Shown: positions 33,223-42,900, counted from the first letter of the stretch. The stretch is DNA of 64,000 nt from an uncultured Bacteroidia bacterium (GCA_902785755.1 CACZZO010000005.1:62001-126000); one strand, 5' to 3'. Notes: generated by a model not told the origin, from the letters alone. Numbers and translations are program-made.

Positions 33223-36200
33223 TTAGAAGTTGAAACGCAGGTTCAGGGCTGCCGACCAAGTGGAGTACGGGTTGGCATACTCGCTCCAAGTGGGGTTGGT
33301 GAACTGATAGGTGTACGGGTTGTCAACCGAGCCGTTGCCGTTCAGTTTGATGATGTCGCTGCTGCTCATGCGTTGCATGTTGCCCCAGCCTCTGTAGAAC
33401 AGGTTGGCTATGTTCTTCACGTCGACGCCGAAGCTGATTGAAGGACCAGCGTTGAACTTGTAGGTACGTTCATACTTGAAGTTGAAGGTGTGTCTCCACG
33501 GGGCAATGGCACCGCCACGCTCGGCATATTGGCCACGGTGTGCGCTCAAATACTTGTCGGCCTTGATGAAGGTGTTGAATTCGGCCTTGTTCTCTTCGCT
33601 CACGAAAGGCATGGTTGCCAGTTCGGCTTCCGTCGGAATGTAGACCAAGCTGTTGGAGCCGCCGTCGCCGTTCACATTACTGGTCATGGTGTAGCTGTAG
33701 CGAGTGTAGCTGTAGCCGCCAATGTAGCAGTGGTTGAAGCCTTCGTAGTAGAGGCCGATGGTTTCGTTGGTGTGTTGGCCAGTGGCCCAGTTCCAACCGA
33801 GGTTGAAGATCACACGGTTAGGAGTGACGTAGCTGCTGTAGCCCAGTTCGTGGCTGTTGGAGCCATTGATGCCGAAAGCGTTGGTGTTGTAAGCCGAGGT
33901 CACTTGGTCGCCGATACCGTCGGTGACGTTCTTGCCTTCCGAGTAGGTGTAGGCAGCCATCAGGTTAAGGCCACACTTGAAGTCCTTGCTCAACATGCCA
34001 GTAACGCTGTAGTAGTAACCGTTTTGGTTCGTGTTGCTAATCAGGTAAGGAGTGACGGCTTTGTTCTGTGAGTTGACAACGCCTTCGCTCACCCAAGTCC
34101 ATCTCTTGTCGGGTTCGCCAGGGAGTTGGATGTCTTCACCGCGCTTGAGTCCGAGTTTGGTGACGGCCACGGAGGTGATGTCCTTGTTGTAGATGCCTTC
34201 AACAGTGGCTTTCACGCCGCCAGGAAGTTCGGCATCGAAGGCCAAACTGCTCTTCCAAGTTTGGGGCATTTTGAGGTTTTTGTCCATGAGGGTGGTCGAT
34301 TGCGGAGCCGGCAGGTCACCAGTCTTCAGGAGGCTCGAGTTGTTGTTGATGATTTCGGTCGGGCTGGTGAAGAACTTGATTTGCTCTTCCTCGTTGCTGT
34401 TGATGTATTGGCTTTGCAGGCAGTTGGAGTTACCCACGGTGGAAACGATCCACACGAAAGGCAGACGGCCAGTGTAGAGGCCCGAACCGCCACGGAGGAT
34501 ATACTTACGGTCGCCAGTGAGGTCCCAGTTGAAGCCCAAACGGGGCGAGAAGTTCACACGGGCCTTGGGCATGTCGGCGGTGGAAAGGCCGCTCATGCTG
34601 TTGTCGCCGTCGGCAATGGCATGGTGAGTAGTGCCGATTTGGTTGCCGAGTGTATCAAACAATTTCTCATCCCAACCTTCAGCAAATTCCTTGTTGTAGT
34701 TGTAGCCTGCGATGGAAGGATAGTAAGGCAACTCGACGCGCAGACCGACTGAGAGTTTGAAGCGCTCGCTCAGGGTCATTTCGTCTTGGGCGTAAAGCGA
34801 ACCTTGCATGTAGTTGAAGGAAGGATACACTTGCTCGTGTTTCTCATTGTTGCCGTAGGTGATGGCGAAAGCACGCGGGTTGGCGTTGTCGACGAAGTCT
34901 TGCCATGAATTGTAAACATAGTAGCCGGCACCACCTTGCATGAAGCCGTTCTTGGTGTTGTCGAACTCATATTGGGCACCGAAAGTGAAGTTGTGGATGC
35001 CAGTGAGGTAGGTCAATTCGTCGGTGACGACAGCAGTCTGCACATCGCGGAGGTTACCGTAGGTGAACGGGTCGGGACCGAAGGAGGTGTAGACAGCGGG
35101 AGTGCCATCCTCGAGTTCTTCAAGAATGTCGACGGTGGGGAAGAGATTGCCCACGAAGCTACGAGGCTCATTCTGACGTGAATAAGTGGCACGCAACATA
35201 TTGTTGGCGCGACCGCTCAGGAACGAGTGGTTCCATTCGGCAGCCACCGAGGAGAAGTTCTGCTCTTGGAAGTAACGGTTGCTCTCGAAATAGAGGGCGT
35301 ATTCCGAAGTACGGCCGTAAGTATTACGGTTGTAGACGCTGCCGCTCAGAGGATTGATTGAACTCGAAGGGGCAGATGAATACTTGTTCTTCACAAGGCT
35401 GTAGCGGATGTTAATCTTGTCGTTGGCACTGGCGTTCCAGTCCAAGCGGGCAAGCAACTTGAGGTCGGGGGTGCTGGCGCTGTAGTTCTGATAACGGCCT
35501 GGGTCGTAGTTGTATTTTGACTTCAGATAGTCCTTGATTTCGTCCATCTTTGCAACGGTAGGACGGTTGTATTGCGTTGAGCCGCCAAAGGGTTCATCCT
35601 CATCCTCGCGGGCGAAAGCGGATTGACCGGGGTCAACGTCGCTCTGATACTCGAAGTTCACGAAGAAGAACAACTTGTCCTTCACGATGGGGCCACCCAC
35701 GCTCACACCGACGGTGTTGTCGAGCGACTTGGCGAGCTTCAAACGGTCGGGATAGTTGCCAAATTGGTCCTTTTTGCCGAACTTGGTGCCGATGAGACCG
35801 TCGTTGGTGAAGTAGTCATACACGCTCACGTGCCAGCTGTTGGTACCGCTCTTGGTGACGGCGTTGATGGCACCACCCGTGAAGCCGCTATGGCGCACGT
35901 CGAATGGCGTGACGTTGATGGTCATGGCCTCGATAGCATCCAAGGAGATGGGGCTACCACCGGCAGGCAGGTTGCCGCCGATACCGAAAGCGTTGTTGAA
36001 CGCAGCACCGTCAACCGTGACGTATGACGAGCGGTAGTTGCCGCCGCCGATGGCCAAGCCGTTGGAAGTGGCAGCGGCCTGAGGCGTCAGGGCAAGCACG
36101 TCGTTCAAGCTGCGCGAAATGGTGGGCAGGGTAGCAATCTGCTCGTTGCTGATGGCCGTGGTGGCACCAGCGCGGTCGCTGTCCATGCCGTTGCTGATGG

Positions 36201-36564
36201 CCTCAGCCGAAACAGTAACCTCACCCAAACCAATCGACTCTTCGTTCAGGCGGACGTTGAGGATTTTGGTCTCACCAAGAGTGGCGGTGATACCTTCCTG
36301 CTTCACCGTCTGGAAACCAACCATGCGCACCTCGATGGTGTAGGGACCACCGGGACGGATGTTGAGCAAACGGTAGGTACCGTTGGCATCGGCAACAGCA
36401 TAATACTGCGAGCCGGATGGCGTGTGAGTGGCAACAATCGTGGCACCCGGAAGGGTACTTCTGTTGCTGTCCGTGATTTTTCCACTGATGCTCGAAGTGG
36501 TCACCTGGGCCATCAAGCTAATGGAGGCAATCAAAGCCACGAAAAAAGTAAGTAACTTTTTCAT
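33223..36564 (-). CDS. TonB-dependent receptor, Oar-like, with carboxypeptidase-type N-domain
   Basis: A 1113-residue outer-membrane protein. The signal peptide ends SLMAQ. A carboxypeptidase-regulatory-like domain (about 22-110, SISGKITDSNRSTLPGATIVAT) is followed by a plug (LNDVLALTPQAAATSNGLAIGGG, VTVDGAAFNNAFG, AINAVTKSGTNSWHVSVYDY) and a 22-strand-type barrel ending WSAALNLRFNF with the usual terminal phenylalanine. The missing SusD partner and the plug motifs point to the Oar-like group and not to SusC glycan importers. Oar-like receptors have been linked to outer-membrane transport and to T9SS-related export. It has its own promoter and terminator, so it is expressed alone. Substrate unknown. 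Confidence 0.9.
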   Translation of the reverse strand: MKKLLTFFVALIASISLMAQVTTSSISGKITDSNRSTLPGATIVATHTPSGSQYYAVADANGTYRLLNIRPGGPYTIEVRMVGFQTVKQEGITATLGETKILNVRLNEESIGLGEVTVSAEAISNGMDSDRAGATTAISNEQIATLPTISRSLNDVLALTPQAAATSNGLAIGGGNYRSSYVTVDGAAFNNAFGIGGNLPAGGSPISLDAIEAMTINVTPFDVRHSGFTGGAINAVTKSGTNSWHVSVYDYFTNDGLIGTKFGKKDQFGNYPDRLKLAKSLDNTVGVSVGGPIVKDKLFFFVNFEYQSDVDPGQSAFAREDEDEPFGGSTQYNRPTVAKMDEIKDYLKSKYNYDPGRYQNYSASTPDLKLLARLDWNASANDKINIRYSLVKNKYSSAPSSSINPLSGSVYNRNTYGRTSEYALYFESNRYFQEQNFSSVAAEWNHSFLSGRANNMLRATYSRQNEPRSFVGNLFPTVDILEELEDGTPAVYTSFGPDPFTYGNLRDVQTAVVTDELTYLTGIHNFTFGAQYEFDNTKNGFMQGGAGYYVYNSWQDFVDNANPRAFAITYGNNEKHEQVYPSFNYMQGSLYAQDEMTLSERFKLSVGLRVELPYYPSIAGYNYNKEFAEGWDEKLFDTLGNQIGTTHHAIADGDNSMSGLSTADMPKARVNFSPRLGFNWDLTGDRKYILRGGSGLYTGRLPFVWIVSTVGNSNCLQSQYINSNEEEQIKFFTSPTEIINNNSSLLKTGDLPAPQSTTLMDKNLKMPQTWKSSLAFDAELPGGVKATVEGIYNKDITSVAVTKLGLKRGEDIQLPGEPDKRWTWVSEGVVNSQNKAVTPYLISNTNQNGYYYSVTGMLSKDFKCGLNLMAAYTYSEGKNVTDGIGDQVTSAYNTNAFGINGSNSHELGYSSYVTPNRVIFNLGWNWATGQHTNETIGLYYEGFNHCYIGGYSYTRYSYTMTSNVNGDGGSNSLVYIPTEAELATMPFVSEENKAEFNTFIKADKYLSAHRGQYAERGGAIAPWRHTFNFKYERTYKFNAGPSISFGVDVKNIANLFYRGWGNMQRMSSSDIIKLNGNGSVDNPYTYQFTNPTWSEYANPYSTWSAALNLRFNF

Positions 36565-36647
36565 AGATAATAATTTAATGTTAATAATTAAGTTGATTGT
36601 ATTGATTTTCTTTCTGTTACGTTTTCAAATTGGCCTATATAACCGTG

Positions 36648-36655
36648 CAAAGATA
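36648..36655 (-). promoter_or_regulatory. -7 box of TonB-dependent receptor gene
   Basis: TATCTTTG on the minus strand, giving a leader of about 75 nt. Confidence 0.7.
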
Positions 36656-36719
36656 AGTCATTCCTTTGAAATGCCAAGCCAATCTATTGAAAACAATTCC
36701 CGATTTTTTCTGAAAAGAA

Positions 36720-36738
36720 ATCAACAAAGTTTGTTGAT
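36720..36738. promoter_or_regulatory. Perfect palindrome between divergent genes
   Basis: ATCAACAAA-G-TTTGTTGAT, 9-bp arms around one base. It lies between the receptor promoter (minus) and the lipoprotein promoter (plus), an operator-like position. Confidence 0.55.
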
Positions 36739-36858
36739 AACCCTTAATATTTTGATTCTGTTGGGATTGTAACTACCGTTTCGACAAATTTCGACACAAT
36801 TCCACTCCTTATTTATTAATAACTCGCCTCTGATGACCATGCTATCATTTTTTTTCCC

Positions 36859-36866
36859 TATTTTTG
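36859..36866 (+). promoter_or_regulatory. -7 box of small lipoprotein gene
   Basis: TATTTTTG, 24 bp before the ATG at 36891. An in-frame TTG at 36864 falls inside the box and cannot be the start. Confidence 0.75.
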
Positions 36867-36890
36867 AAGCCTGAAAAACACATTCAAGCC

Positions 36891-37262
36891 ATGAACAAAC
36901 TTTCAATAATTGCGATGCTGGCGGCCTTGTTGCTGGGCTTTTGCTCCTGTGGCCATCAGGCTTCCAAACAGTTCAAAGCGATGGAAGGAGAGGTTTCGTC
37001 CATCGAGAACCAGATGAATGAACTAACAAATTGCGACGACTTGCAAATGCTGAATTTCAGCATTTTAGGCTTGCGTTCCGACTTGGACAACCTGATTCAG
37101 ACCGCCGCGATTCCCGATGCCGAAATCACCAAAATAGACGAGATGCTGACCAATCTCGAAGCCGCTTGGAGCGGAAAATGGGCAGCCCTCGAATGTGACC
37201 AAGTCGTTGACGATGGTGAAATGGACACCTCGGGCGAGGAAGAAGGCGCATATCCAGATTGA
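36891..37262 (+). CDS. Small hypothetical lipoprotein
   Basis: A 123-residue protein from ATG 36891. A lipoprotein signal with lipobox FCSC puts the acylated cysteine at residue 20. The mature part is a helical, acidic segment (FKAMEGEVSSIENQMNELTN, LGLRSDLDNLIQTAAIPDAEITKIDEML), with coiled-coil character and an acidic tail (DDGEMDTSGEEEGAYPD). The family is not recognised. It is followed 56 bp later by another gene with its own -7 box, ahead of mutL. Confidence 0.75.
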   Translation: MNKLSIIAMLAALLLGFCSCGHQASKQFKAMEGEVSSIENQMNELTNCDDLQMLNFSILGLRSDLDNLIQTAAIPDAEITKIDEMLTNLEAAWSGKWAALECDQVVDDGEMDTSGEEEGAYPD

Positions 37263-37290
37263 GATGTCGTTCAGATAACGGAAATTTTGG

Positions 37291-37298
37291 TATTTTTG
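37291..37298 (+). promoter_or_regulatory. -7 box of small membrane protein/mutL operon
   Basis: TATTTTTG, 20 bp before ATG 37319. Confidence 0.75.
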
Positions 37299-37318
37299 CA
37301 TCCGAAAATGATAGAATT

Positions 37319-37627
37319 ATGGCATTCTTTTATCGACATAACCCAAAGAAATTCAACTACAAACCTCGCTATTACGACCCCGAACAGCAGGCTTGGGAAG
37401 AAAAAAAGGCCGCTGCTGGCCTCGACTCGAAACTGACGCATGAAGAGTTGCTCAGAATGAAAATGAGGAAGAGTTGGGGCGTGGCCAAGGACGAGGAAAG
37501 CAAGGAAGAGCAACGCGCCAAGTTGATTCGCCGAATCGTGTTGGGCGTGTTTGTGGCCTTCCTTTTCTATTTCGTTTTCTGCACGCCGCTGATGACCAAC
37601 ATCGTGCGTGGCCTGATGGGGAAATAA
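37319..37627 (+). CDS. Small single-span membrane protein upstream of mutL
   Basis: The start is placed at ATG 37319, since the frame extends upstream across the promoter to 37259. The 102-residue product begins MAFFYRHNPKKFNYKPRYYDPEQQAWEE, has a basic, helical middle, and ends with one membrane helix (IVLGVFVAFLFYFVFCTPLM). Proteins with the opening F-x-x-KPRYYDPE are conserved next to mutL in Bacteroidota, without assigned function. The stop is 3 bp before the mutL start, so the two are coexpressed. Confidence 0.82.
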   Translation: MAFFYRHNPKKFNYKPRYYDPEQQAWEEKKAAAGLDSKLTHEELLRMKMRKSWGVAKDEESKEEQRAKLIRRIVLGVFVAFLFYFVFCTPLMTNIVRGLMGK

Positions 37628-37630
37628 GGT

Positions 37631-39442
37631 ATGCTCGACATCATCAAATTGCTGCCCGACAGTGTAGCCAACCAGATTGCGGCAGGCGAGGTGATCCAGC
37701 GTCCTGCATCAGCCGTCAAGGAACTGATGGAGAACGCTTTGGATGCCGGTGCCACACAAATAGACTTGGTGGTGAAAGACGCTGGAAAGTCGATGATTAT
37801 GGTCGTCGACAACGGTTGCGGCATGTCGGAAACCGATGCGCGACTTTGCTTTGAACGTCATGCCACCTCGAAAATCAGCAAGGCTGAGGACTTGTTCGCC
37901 ATCCGCACGATGGGCTTTCGTGGCGAGGCTTTGGCCAGCATTGCAGCCATTGCGCAGGTGGAACTGAAGACGAGGCGCAAAGAGGACGAGGTGGGCGTGA
38001 AGATTGTCAACGAAGGCTCAGTGGTCAAAGAGCAGAGCCTTGTGCCGATGCAACCGGGCACTACCTTCACGGTCAAGAACCTGTTTTTCAATGTGCCCGC
38101 AAGGCGCAATTTCCTCAAAACGCCGCAATCGGAGTTTCGTCACATTGTTGAGGAGTTCACCCGCGTTTCGCTGATGAATCCCAACATCGGCTTCACCCTC
38201 ACCAGCGACGGCAAGGAGGTGTACCACCTCTATCCGGGCAACCTCAAGCAGCGCATCATGGGCCTGTTTGGGAGCAATTACGAGGGTCGGTTGCTGCCCG
38301 TGCGCCAAGAAACCGAGCGTGTGCGCATTGATGGCTATATCGTCAAGGCGGAATATGCCAAAAAGACCCGTGGCGAGCAGTATTTCTTTGTGAACAAGCG
38401 CTTTATAAAACATGCTTATCTGCATCACGCCATCGAGAACGCTTTTATGGAGATGATTCCCAAGGACAGTTTTCCGGGCTATTTTCTCAATATTGAGGTC
38501 GACCCGTCGGATATAGACATCAACATCCATCCGACCAAGACGGAAGTCAACTTCTTGGATGTCAAGTTGGTGTATGCCATTCTTCATGCTGCCGTGCGCA
38601 AGGCTATCGGCCAGCATAACCTATCGCCGATGATTGATTTCAACGAATCGGCGGACTTGAACAACGATTTTGGCGCGGCAATGGGCATGTCGAATCCTTT
38701 GGCCATCCCCAATGTGCCCCTCGACCCGAATTTCAATCCGTTCAGCAAGGAACATGTGCCACGCGAAACGCATTGGGAAGGCTCGTATCAGCCGCAAAAA
38801 AACACAAATCCGGGCGATTGGCGCATCATTTACGGCGAGCGCACCGACTTGCAAAATGCTTCCCTTGAACCGAAAGAAGAGTCGCAAAGCAATGCGCAGT
38901 ATCTGCAAGTGAATCAATCCTATATCGTTACCACAGTGAAGTCGGGGTTGCTTGTCATCGACCAGCAATTGGCCCATTCGCGGGTGCTTTTCGAGAAGTA
39001 TCTGAAGGAGTTGGAGAACCATAGCGGCGTGTCGCAGCAGGAACTGTTTCCGCAGGCTTTGTCGCTCAATGTGAACGATGCCTCGCTGCTGAAGGAGATG
39101 CTGCCCGAGTTGGAAAACCTTGGCTTCGCTTTGGAGCAAGCCAATCCGACCACTTTCATGATTAACGGAACGCCCACCGATGCGGCGGGTTGCGATGCGG
39201 TGGCCTTGTTGGAAAAGATTTTGGACAACTATAAAATAAACCGCACCGATTTGCAGTTGGATAGGAAGTTGGATTTGGCCAAGACCTTGGCGGCGCAACT
39301 CTCCATCAAGCCGCAGACGAGGCTTTCGGAAATGGAGATGCAAAACCTTGTAGACCAGTTGTTTGCCTGCAATGTGGCAGAGGTCGCGCCGAATGGCAAG
39401 AAAATATTTGTAATACTAAATATGGAGGAATTTTTCAAATGA
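37631..39442 (+). CDS. mutL: DNA mismatch repair protein MutL
   Basis: A 603-residue GHKL ATPase that links MutS recognition to downstream repair. The N-terminal ATP-binding motifs are textbook: IAAGEVIQRPASAVKELMENALDAGA, VVDNGCGM, FERHATSKI and TMGFRGEALASIAA. A linker of about 90 residues (P- and N-rich, about 340-430) precedes the C-terminal dimerisation domain. The site corresponding to the endonuclease motif DQHA-x2-E reads DQQLAHSR, and no cysteine-rich CPHGRP motif is present, so metal-dependent nicking activity is doubtful. It is the second gene of a long operon and overlaps the rhomboid gene by 4 bp. Confidence 0.95.
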   Translation: MLDIIKLLPDSVANQIAAGEVIQRPASAVKELMENALDAGATQIDLVVKDAGKSMIMVVDNGCGMSETDARLCFERHATSKISKAEDLFAIRTMGFRGEALASIAAIAQVELKTRRKEDEVGVKIVNEGSVVKEQSLVPMQPGTTFTVKNLFFNVPARRNFLKTPQSEFRHIVEEFTRVSLMNPNIGFTLTSDGKEVYHLYPGNLKQRIMGLFGSNYEGRLLPVRQETERVRIDGYIVKAEYAKKTRGEQYFFVNKRFIKHAYLHHAIENAFMEMIPKDSFPGYFLNIEVDPSDIDINIHPTKTEVNFLDVKLVYAILHAAVRKAIGQHNLSPMIDFNESADLNNDFGAAMGMSNPLAIPNVPLDPNFNPFSKEHVPRETHWEGSYQPQKNTNPGDWRIIYGERTDLQNASLEPKEESQSNAQYLQVNQSYIVTTVKSGLLVIDQQLAHSRVLFEKYLKELENHSGVSQQELFPQALSLNVNDASLLKEMLPELENLGFALEQANPTTFMINGTPTDAAGCDAVALLEKILDNYKINRTDLQLDRKLDLAKTLAAQLSIKPQTRLSEMEMQNLVDQLFACNVAEVAPNGKKIFVILNMEEFFK

Positions 39443-40365
39443 ACGAACAATACAGTCCAACGGGATTCAGGCTGTTGCCTACGATAGTCAAGCACCTGCT
39501 GATTATCAATGTTTTGATGTATTTGGCCACCGTCACCTTGACCCGTTTCAACATTGACCTAACCAGACTTCTCGGCCTGCATTTCTTCAAAGCCAGCGAT
39601 TTCAGGATTTACCAGTTGCTCACCTACATGTTCATGCACGGCAATTTTGGGCATCTGTTTTTCAACATGTTCGCGCTGTGGATGTTCGGCAACACGCTCG
39701 AAAACATCTGGGGCTCAAAGCGTTTCCTGTTGTTCTACATGGTTTGCGGCATTGGGGCGGGCCTGTGTCAGGAGTTGGTGCAATACATCCAATATGCCAC
39801 ATCTTTGGCCGATTATGCCAATGTGAACTTGGGCGGACGAATCGTTCCGATGGACGCTTACCTGAACATGATGACCACCGTTGGCGCGTCGGGAGCTATC
39901 TACGGCCTGCTGTTGGCTTTCGGCATGATGTTTCCTAACTCAATGATTTACTTGTATTTCCTGTTTCCCATCAAGGCCAAGTGGTTCGTCATCGGGTATG
40001 CTGTCATTGAGTTGTTCAGCGGACTTTCTGGTGCCAGTAATGTGGCGCATTTCGCCCACCTTGGCGGCATGTTGTTCGGCTTGCTGTTGATTTTGTATTG
40101 GAGGAAAAACCCGGCTGGACCCAACAAGAATTTCAGGAAATGGAAGGAGATTTTTGAATCGTGGAAACGCAAGTCGCAGACGAAATACACGCCTTACAAG
40201 GAAGTCAAGGACGAGCCTCGGGTGCCGCGCAACGATGGCGAATATAATCGCCAAAAGGCTGAAAGAGAGCGTGATGTGGATGCCATTTTGGACAAGATTT
40301 CAAAAAATGGCTATGCCAGTTTGACGCAAGAAGAAAAGGAGTTTTTGTTCAAAAACAGCAAATGA
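39439..40365 (+). CDS. Rhomboid-family intramembrane serine protease
   Basis: A 308-residue membrane protease. Six helices include the HGNFGHLFFNMFALWMFG entry region, the catalytic serine in VGASGAIYG (around residue 152) and the catalytic histidine in NVAHFAHLGGMLFG (around residue 205), forming the Ser-His dyad. A cytoplasmic tail of about 85 charged residues (KRKSQTKYTPYKEV) follows the last helix. Rhomboids cleave single-span membrane proteins near the helix boundary; the substrate here is unknown. It overlaps mutL by ATGA. Confidence 0.93.
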   Translation: MNEQYSPTGFRLLPTIVKHLLIINVLMYLATVTLTRFNIDLTRLLGLHFFKASDFRIYQLLTYMFMHGNFGHLFFNMFALWMFGNTLENIWGSKRFLLFYMVCGIGAGLCQELVQYIQYATSLADYANVNLGGRIVPMDAYLNMMTTVGASGAIYGLLLAFGMMFPNSMIYLYFLFPIKAKWFVIGYAVIELFSGLSGASNVAHFAHLGGMLFGLLLILYWRKNPAGPNKNFRKWKEIFESWKRKSQTKYTPYKEVKDEPRVPRNDGEYNRQKAERERDVDAILDKISKNGYASLTQEEKEFLFKNSK

Positions 40366-40366
40366 C

Positions 40367-41518
40367 ATGGAAAGGAGAGAAAGAGGGTTTTTCGGCAGGT
40401 TGTTGGTCTTCATATTGACGATTTTGGCGATTATTGGACTGATTGCCATGGGGTTGAGTGTCGTCAATGCCTATATCAACCCGCAACGTTTCATTTGGAC
40501 CACCATGTTTGGCTTGGCGTTTTGGGCGATTCTATTTTATAATGTGTTCATTTTATTGTTGTTGATTTTGCTTTGGTCGAAAAAGGCATGGATTTCGGTC
40601 TTTGCCTTGCTCATTGCCATCCCTGGCATCAGCAAGTCGTATTCCATAGGCTCGAAAGCGCAAGCAGAAAACAGTATCCGCGTGATGAGTTACAACGTCC
40701 ATAAATTTGTTCATGTTGATGGAGAAACGGATATGGAGCGTTGTGCCTATCAGATGATGAATATGGTTCGCGAACAAAACCCTGACATCTTGTGCTGTCA
40801 AGAGTTCCAAAGTTTCAAAAAGGGCTTGACACGGCCAAAATGTATTAGTATTTTTGCGGAAAACACTGGTTTTCAATATGTTTATTACAACAGGAAAAGA
40901 AATTACGGGGGTAATGTGATTTTCTCAAAATACCCTATTGCTAAAGTTTCTGAGGATTCGGAAATCGGCAAAGAGCATGTCTACGGCATAATGGTTTCGG
41001 TGGATGCAGGGGAGAAGGGACAGTTCCATGTCACCAATGTACACATGCTTTCCTATAAGATTTCCGACAATGAAATTGACATTCTGATGAACTCATCGGA
41101 GCGGCAAGAGAAGTTGGACACGATAGGCATGACCGTGTTGCACAAGTTGAGCAATGCTTTCCGACTTCGTAGTGTGCAACTTGATAATTTGCTGAACGGA
41201 ATGCCGCCCGTCGAGGGGCCAGTTATCCTTTGCGGCGACTTCAACGAGCCTCCGCTTTCCTACAATTATCGACAATTGCAAAAGGCTGGTTTTGTGGACA
41301 CTTTCACCAAGGTAGGGCGCGGCATCAAGCCGACTTACGCGGGCAAGTTGCCGTTGTTGCGTATTGACTATATCTGGGCCAACAAGGGTGTTGTCCCCCT
41401 CAATTTCAAGCGTTGCCGCTTTAAGGCATCGGACCATTACCCCATTCTTTTGGATTTTTCCATCAATCCTGAAAACCAATTAGTTAATAATCTTAATCAA
41501 ATAACAAATACGCTATGA
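40367..41518 (+). CDS. Membrane-anchored endonuclease/exonuclease/phosphatase-family protein
   Basis: 383 residues. Two or three N-terminal helices (about 12-95) anchor an EEP domain with the expected metal and catalytic elements: RVMSYNVHKF, ILCCQEFQ, GGNVIFSKYPI, VTNVHML, LCGDFNEPP and, at the end, RIDYIWAN and SDHYPILLDF. The fold covers phosphodiesterases acting on nucleic acids, phospholipids or inositol phosphates. The membrane anchor favours a lipid or periplasmic substrate, but that is inference. It starts 1 bp after the rhomboid stop and overlaps glmM by 4 bp. Confidence 0.9.
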   Translation: MERRERGFFGRLLVFILTILAIIGLIAMGLSVVNAYINPQRFIWTTMFGLAFWAILFYNVFILLLLILLWSKKAWISVFALLIAIPGISKSYSIGSKAQAENSIRVMSYNVHKFVHVDGETDMERCAYQMMNMVREQNPDILCCQEFQSFKKGLTRPKCISIFAENTGFQYVYYNRKRNYGGNVIFSKYPIAKVSEDSEIGKEHVYGIMVSVDAGEKGQFHVTNVHMLSYKISDNEIDILMNSSERQEKLDTIGMTVLHKLSNAFRLRSVQLDNLLNGMPPVEGPVILCGDFNEPPLSYNYRQLQKAGFVDTFTKVGRGIKPTYAGKLPLLRIDYIWANKGVVPLNFKRCRFKASDHYPILLDFSINPENQLVNNLNQITNTL

Positions 41519-42900
41519 CCCTTATTAAATCCATATCCGGCATTCGTGGTACCATTGGCGGCCAGCCGGGCGACAACCTCACGCCAATCGACATGGTGAA
41601 ATTCACCGCTGCATTCGTAAAATTCGTCCAGCATCATAAGGGAGTTAAACGCCCGAAAATCGTGGTCGGTCGCGATGCACGCCTTTCGGGATTCCTTGTG
41701 AATCAGGTGGTTTGCGGCACTTTGCAGGCTATGGGTGCCGATGTGCTTGACATTGGACTGAGCACTACACCCACCACTGAAATTGCTGTGACAGGCTTGA
41801 AAGCCGATGCTGGCATTATTCTTACGGCCAGCCACAATCCAGCGCAATGGAACGCCCTGAAACTCTTGAACGAAAAGGGCGAGTTCATTTCCGCCGCAGA
41901 AGGTGCATGGCTGCTTGATGTGGCTGCCAAGGACGATTTCGATTTCGTTCCGATTGAGGAAATCGGTAGTTATCAGCAAGTTGACGGCTGGATGGACAAG
42001 CATGTCGACATGGTTTGCCAACTGCCTTTGGTCAACAAGGAGGTGATTGCCAAGGCCAACTTCAAAGTGGCCGTGGATGCGGTCAACTCGACGGGCGGCA
42101 TTGCCATCCCGAAGATGTTGCGTGCCCTCGGTGTGAAGGAAGTTTTGGAACTCAATTGCGAGCCGACGGGCAAATTCGCTCACACGCCTGAGCCTTTGGC
42201 CCAAAACCTGACCGACATCTGCCGCTATGTCAAGGAACAAGGATGCGATTTCGGTGTGGTCGTTGACCCCGATGTTGACCGCCTTGTTTTCGTCAAGGAA
42301 GATGGTGAATTGTTCGGCGAGGAATACACTTTGGTTTCGGTCGCCGACTTCATTCTTAAGCATACGCCAGGCTCGACGGTGAGCAACCTGTCTTCAACCC
42401 GCGCTTTAAGAGATGTGACGCAAAAGCATGGCCAACAATACTTTGCCGCTGCCGTAGGTGAAGTGAATGTGGTGGAAAAAATGAAGGAAGTTGGTGCTGT
42501 TATCGGTGGCGAGGGCAACGGAGGCGTGATTTATCCCGAGTTGCACTATGGCCGCGATGCACTCGTCGGCACGGCTTTGTTCCTGACGCAATTGGCCGAA
42601 AAGAAGGTGAAATGCTCCGAACTGAAAAAGGAATATCCTGCCTATTTCATGTCGAAGAACAAGATCCAACTCACGCCTTCGACCGATGTGGACGGTATCT
42701 TGGCCAAGTTCGCCGAAAAGTTCAAGAACGAGAAAGTGACCACCATCGATGGCGTGAAAATCGACTTCGAGGAAGGTTGGGTGCATCTGCGCAAGTCGAA
42801 CACAGAACCCATCATCCGTATCTATTCCGAAGGCAAGACAGAGGCCGAGGCGGAACGTTTCGCCAACATGATTTTGGAGGAAGCGAAAAAGATGGTGTGA
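41515..42900 (+). CDS. glmM: Phosphoglucosamine mutase (GlmM-like)
   Basis: A 461-residue alpha-D-phosphohexomutase with the phosphoserine loop ILTASHNPAQWNALK near residues 100-114. The metal-binding loop DPDVDRLVF is near 246-254 and the sugar-binding loop GGEGNGGVI near 327. The C-terminal phosphate-binding loop reads RKSNTEPIIRIYSEG. It likely interconverts glucosamine-6-P and glucosamine-1-P for peptidoglycan and LPS precursors; a general phosphomannomutase/phosphoglucomutase role is the alternative. Its stop overlaps the start of the threonine aldolase gene by one base. Confidence 0.88.
   Translation: MTLIKSISGIRGTIGGQPGDNLTPIDMVKFTAAFVKFVQHHKGVKRPKIVVGRDARLSGFLVNQVVCGTLQAMGADVLDIGLSTTPTTEIAVTGLKADAGIILTASHNPAQWNALKLLNEKGEFISAAEGAWLLDVAAKDDFDFVPIEEIGSYQQVDGWMDKHVDMVCQLPLVNKEVIAKANFKVAVDAVNSTGGIAIPKMLRALGVKEVLELNCEPTGKFAHTPEPLAQNLTDICRYVKEQGCDFGVVVDPDVDRLVFVKEDGELFGEEYTLVSVADFILKHTPGSTVSNLSSTRALRDVTQKHGQQYFAAAVGEVNVVEKMKEVGAVIGGEGNGGVIYPELHYGRDALVGTALFLTQLAEKKVKCSELKKEYPAYFMSKNKIQLTPSTDVDGILAKFAEKFKNEKVTTIDGVKIDFEEGWVHLRKSNTEPIIRIYSEGKTEAEAERFANMILEEAKKMV

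Noticed and set aside
42612..42899. N-terminal extension of the threonine aldolase frame into glmM
   Set aside because: The extension lies wholly in glmM coding sequence in another frame; ATG 42900 gives the family start.
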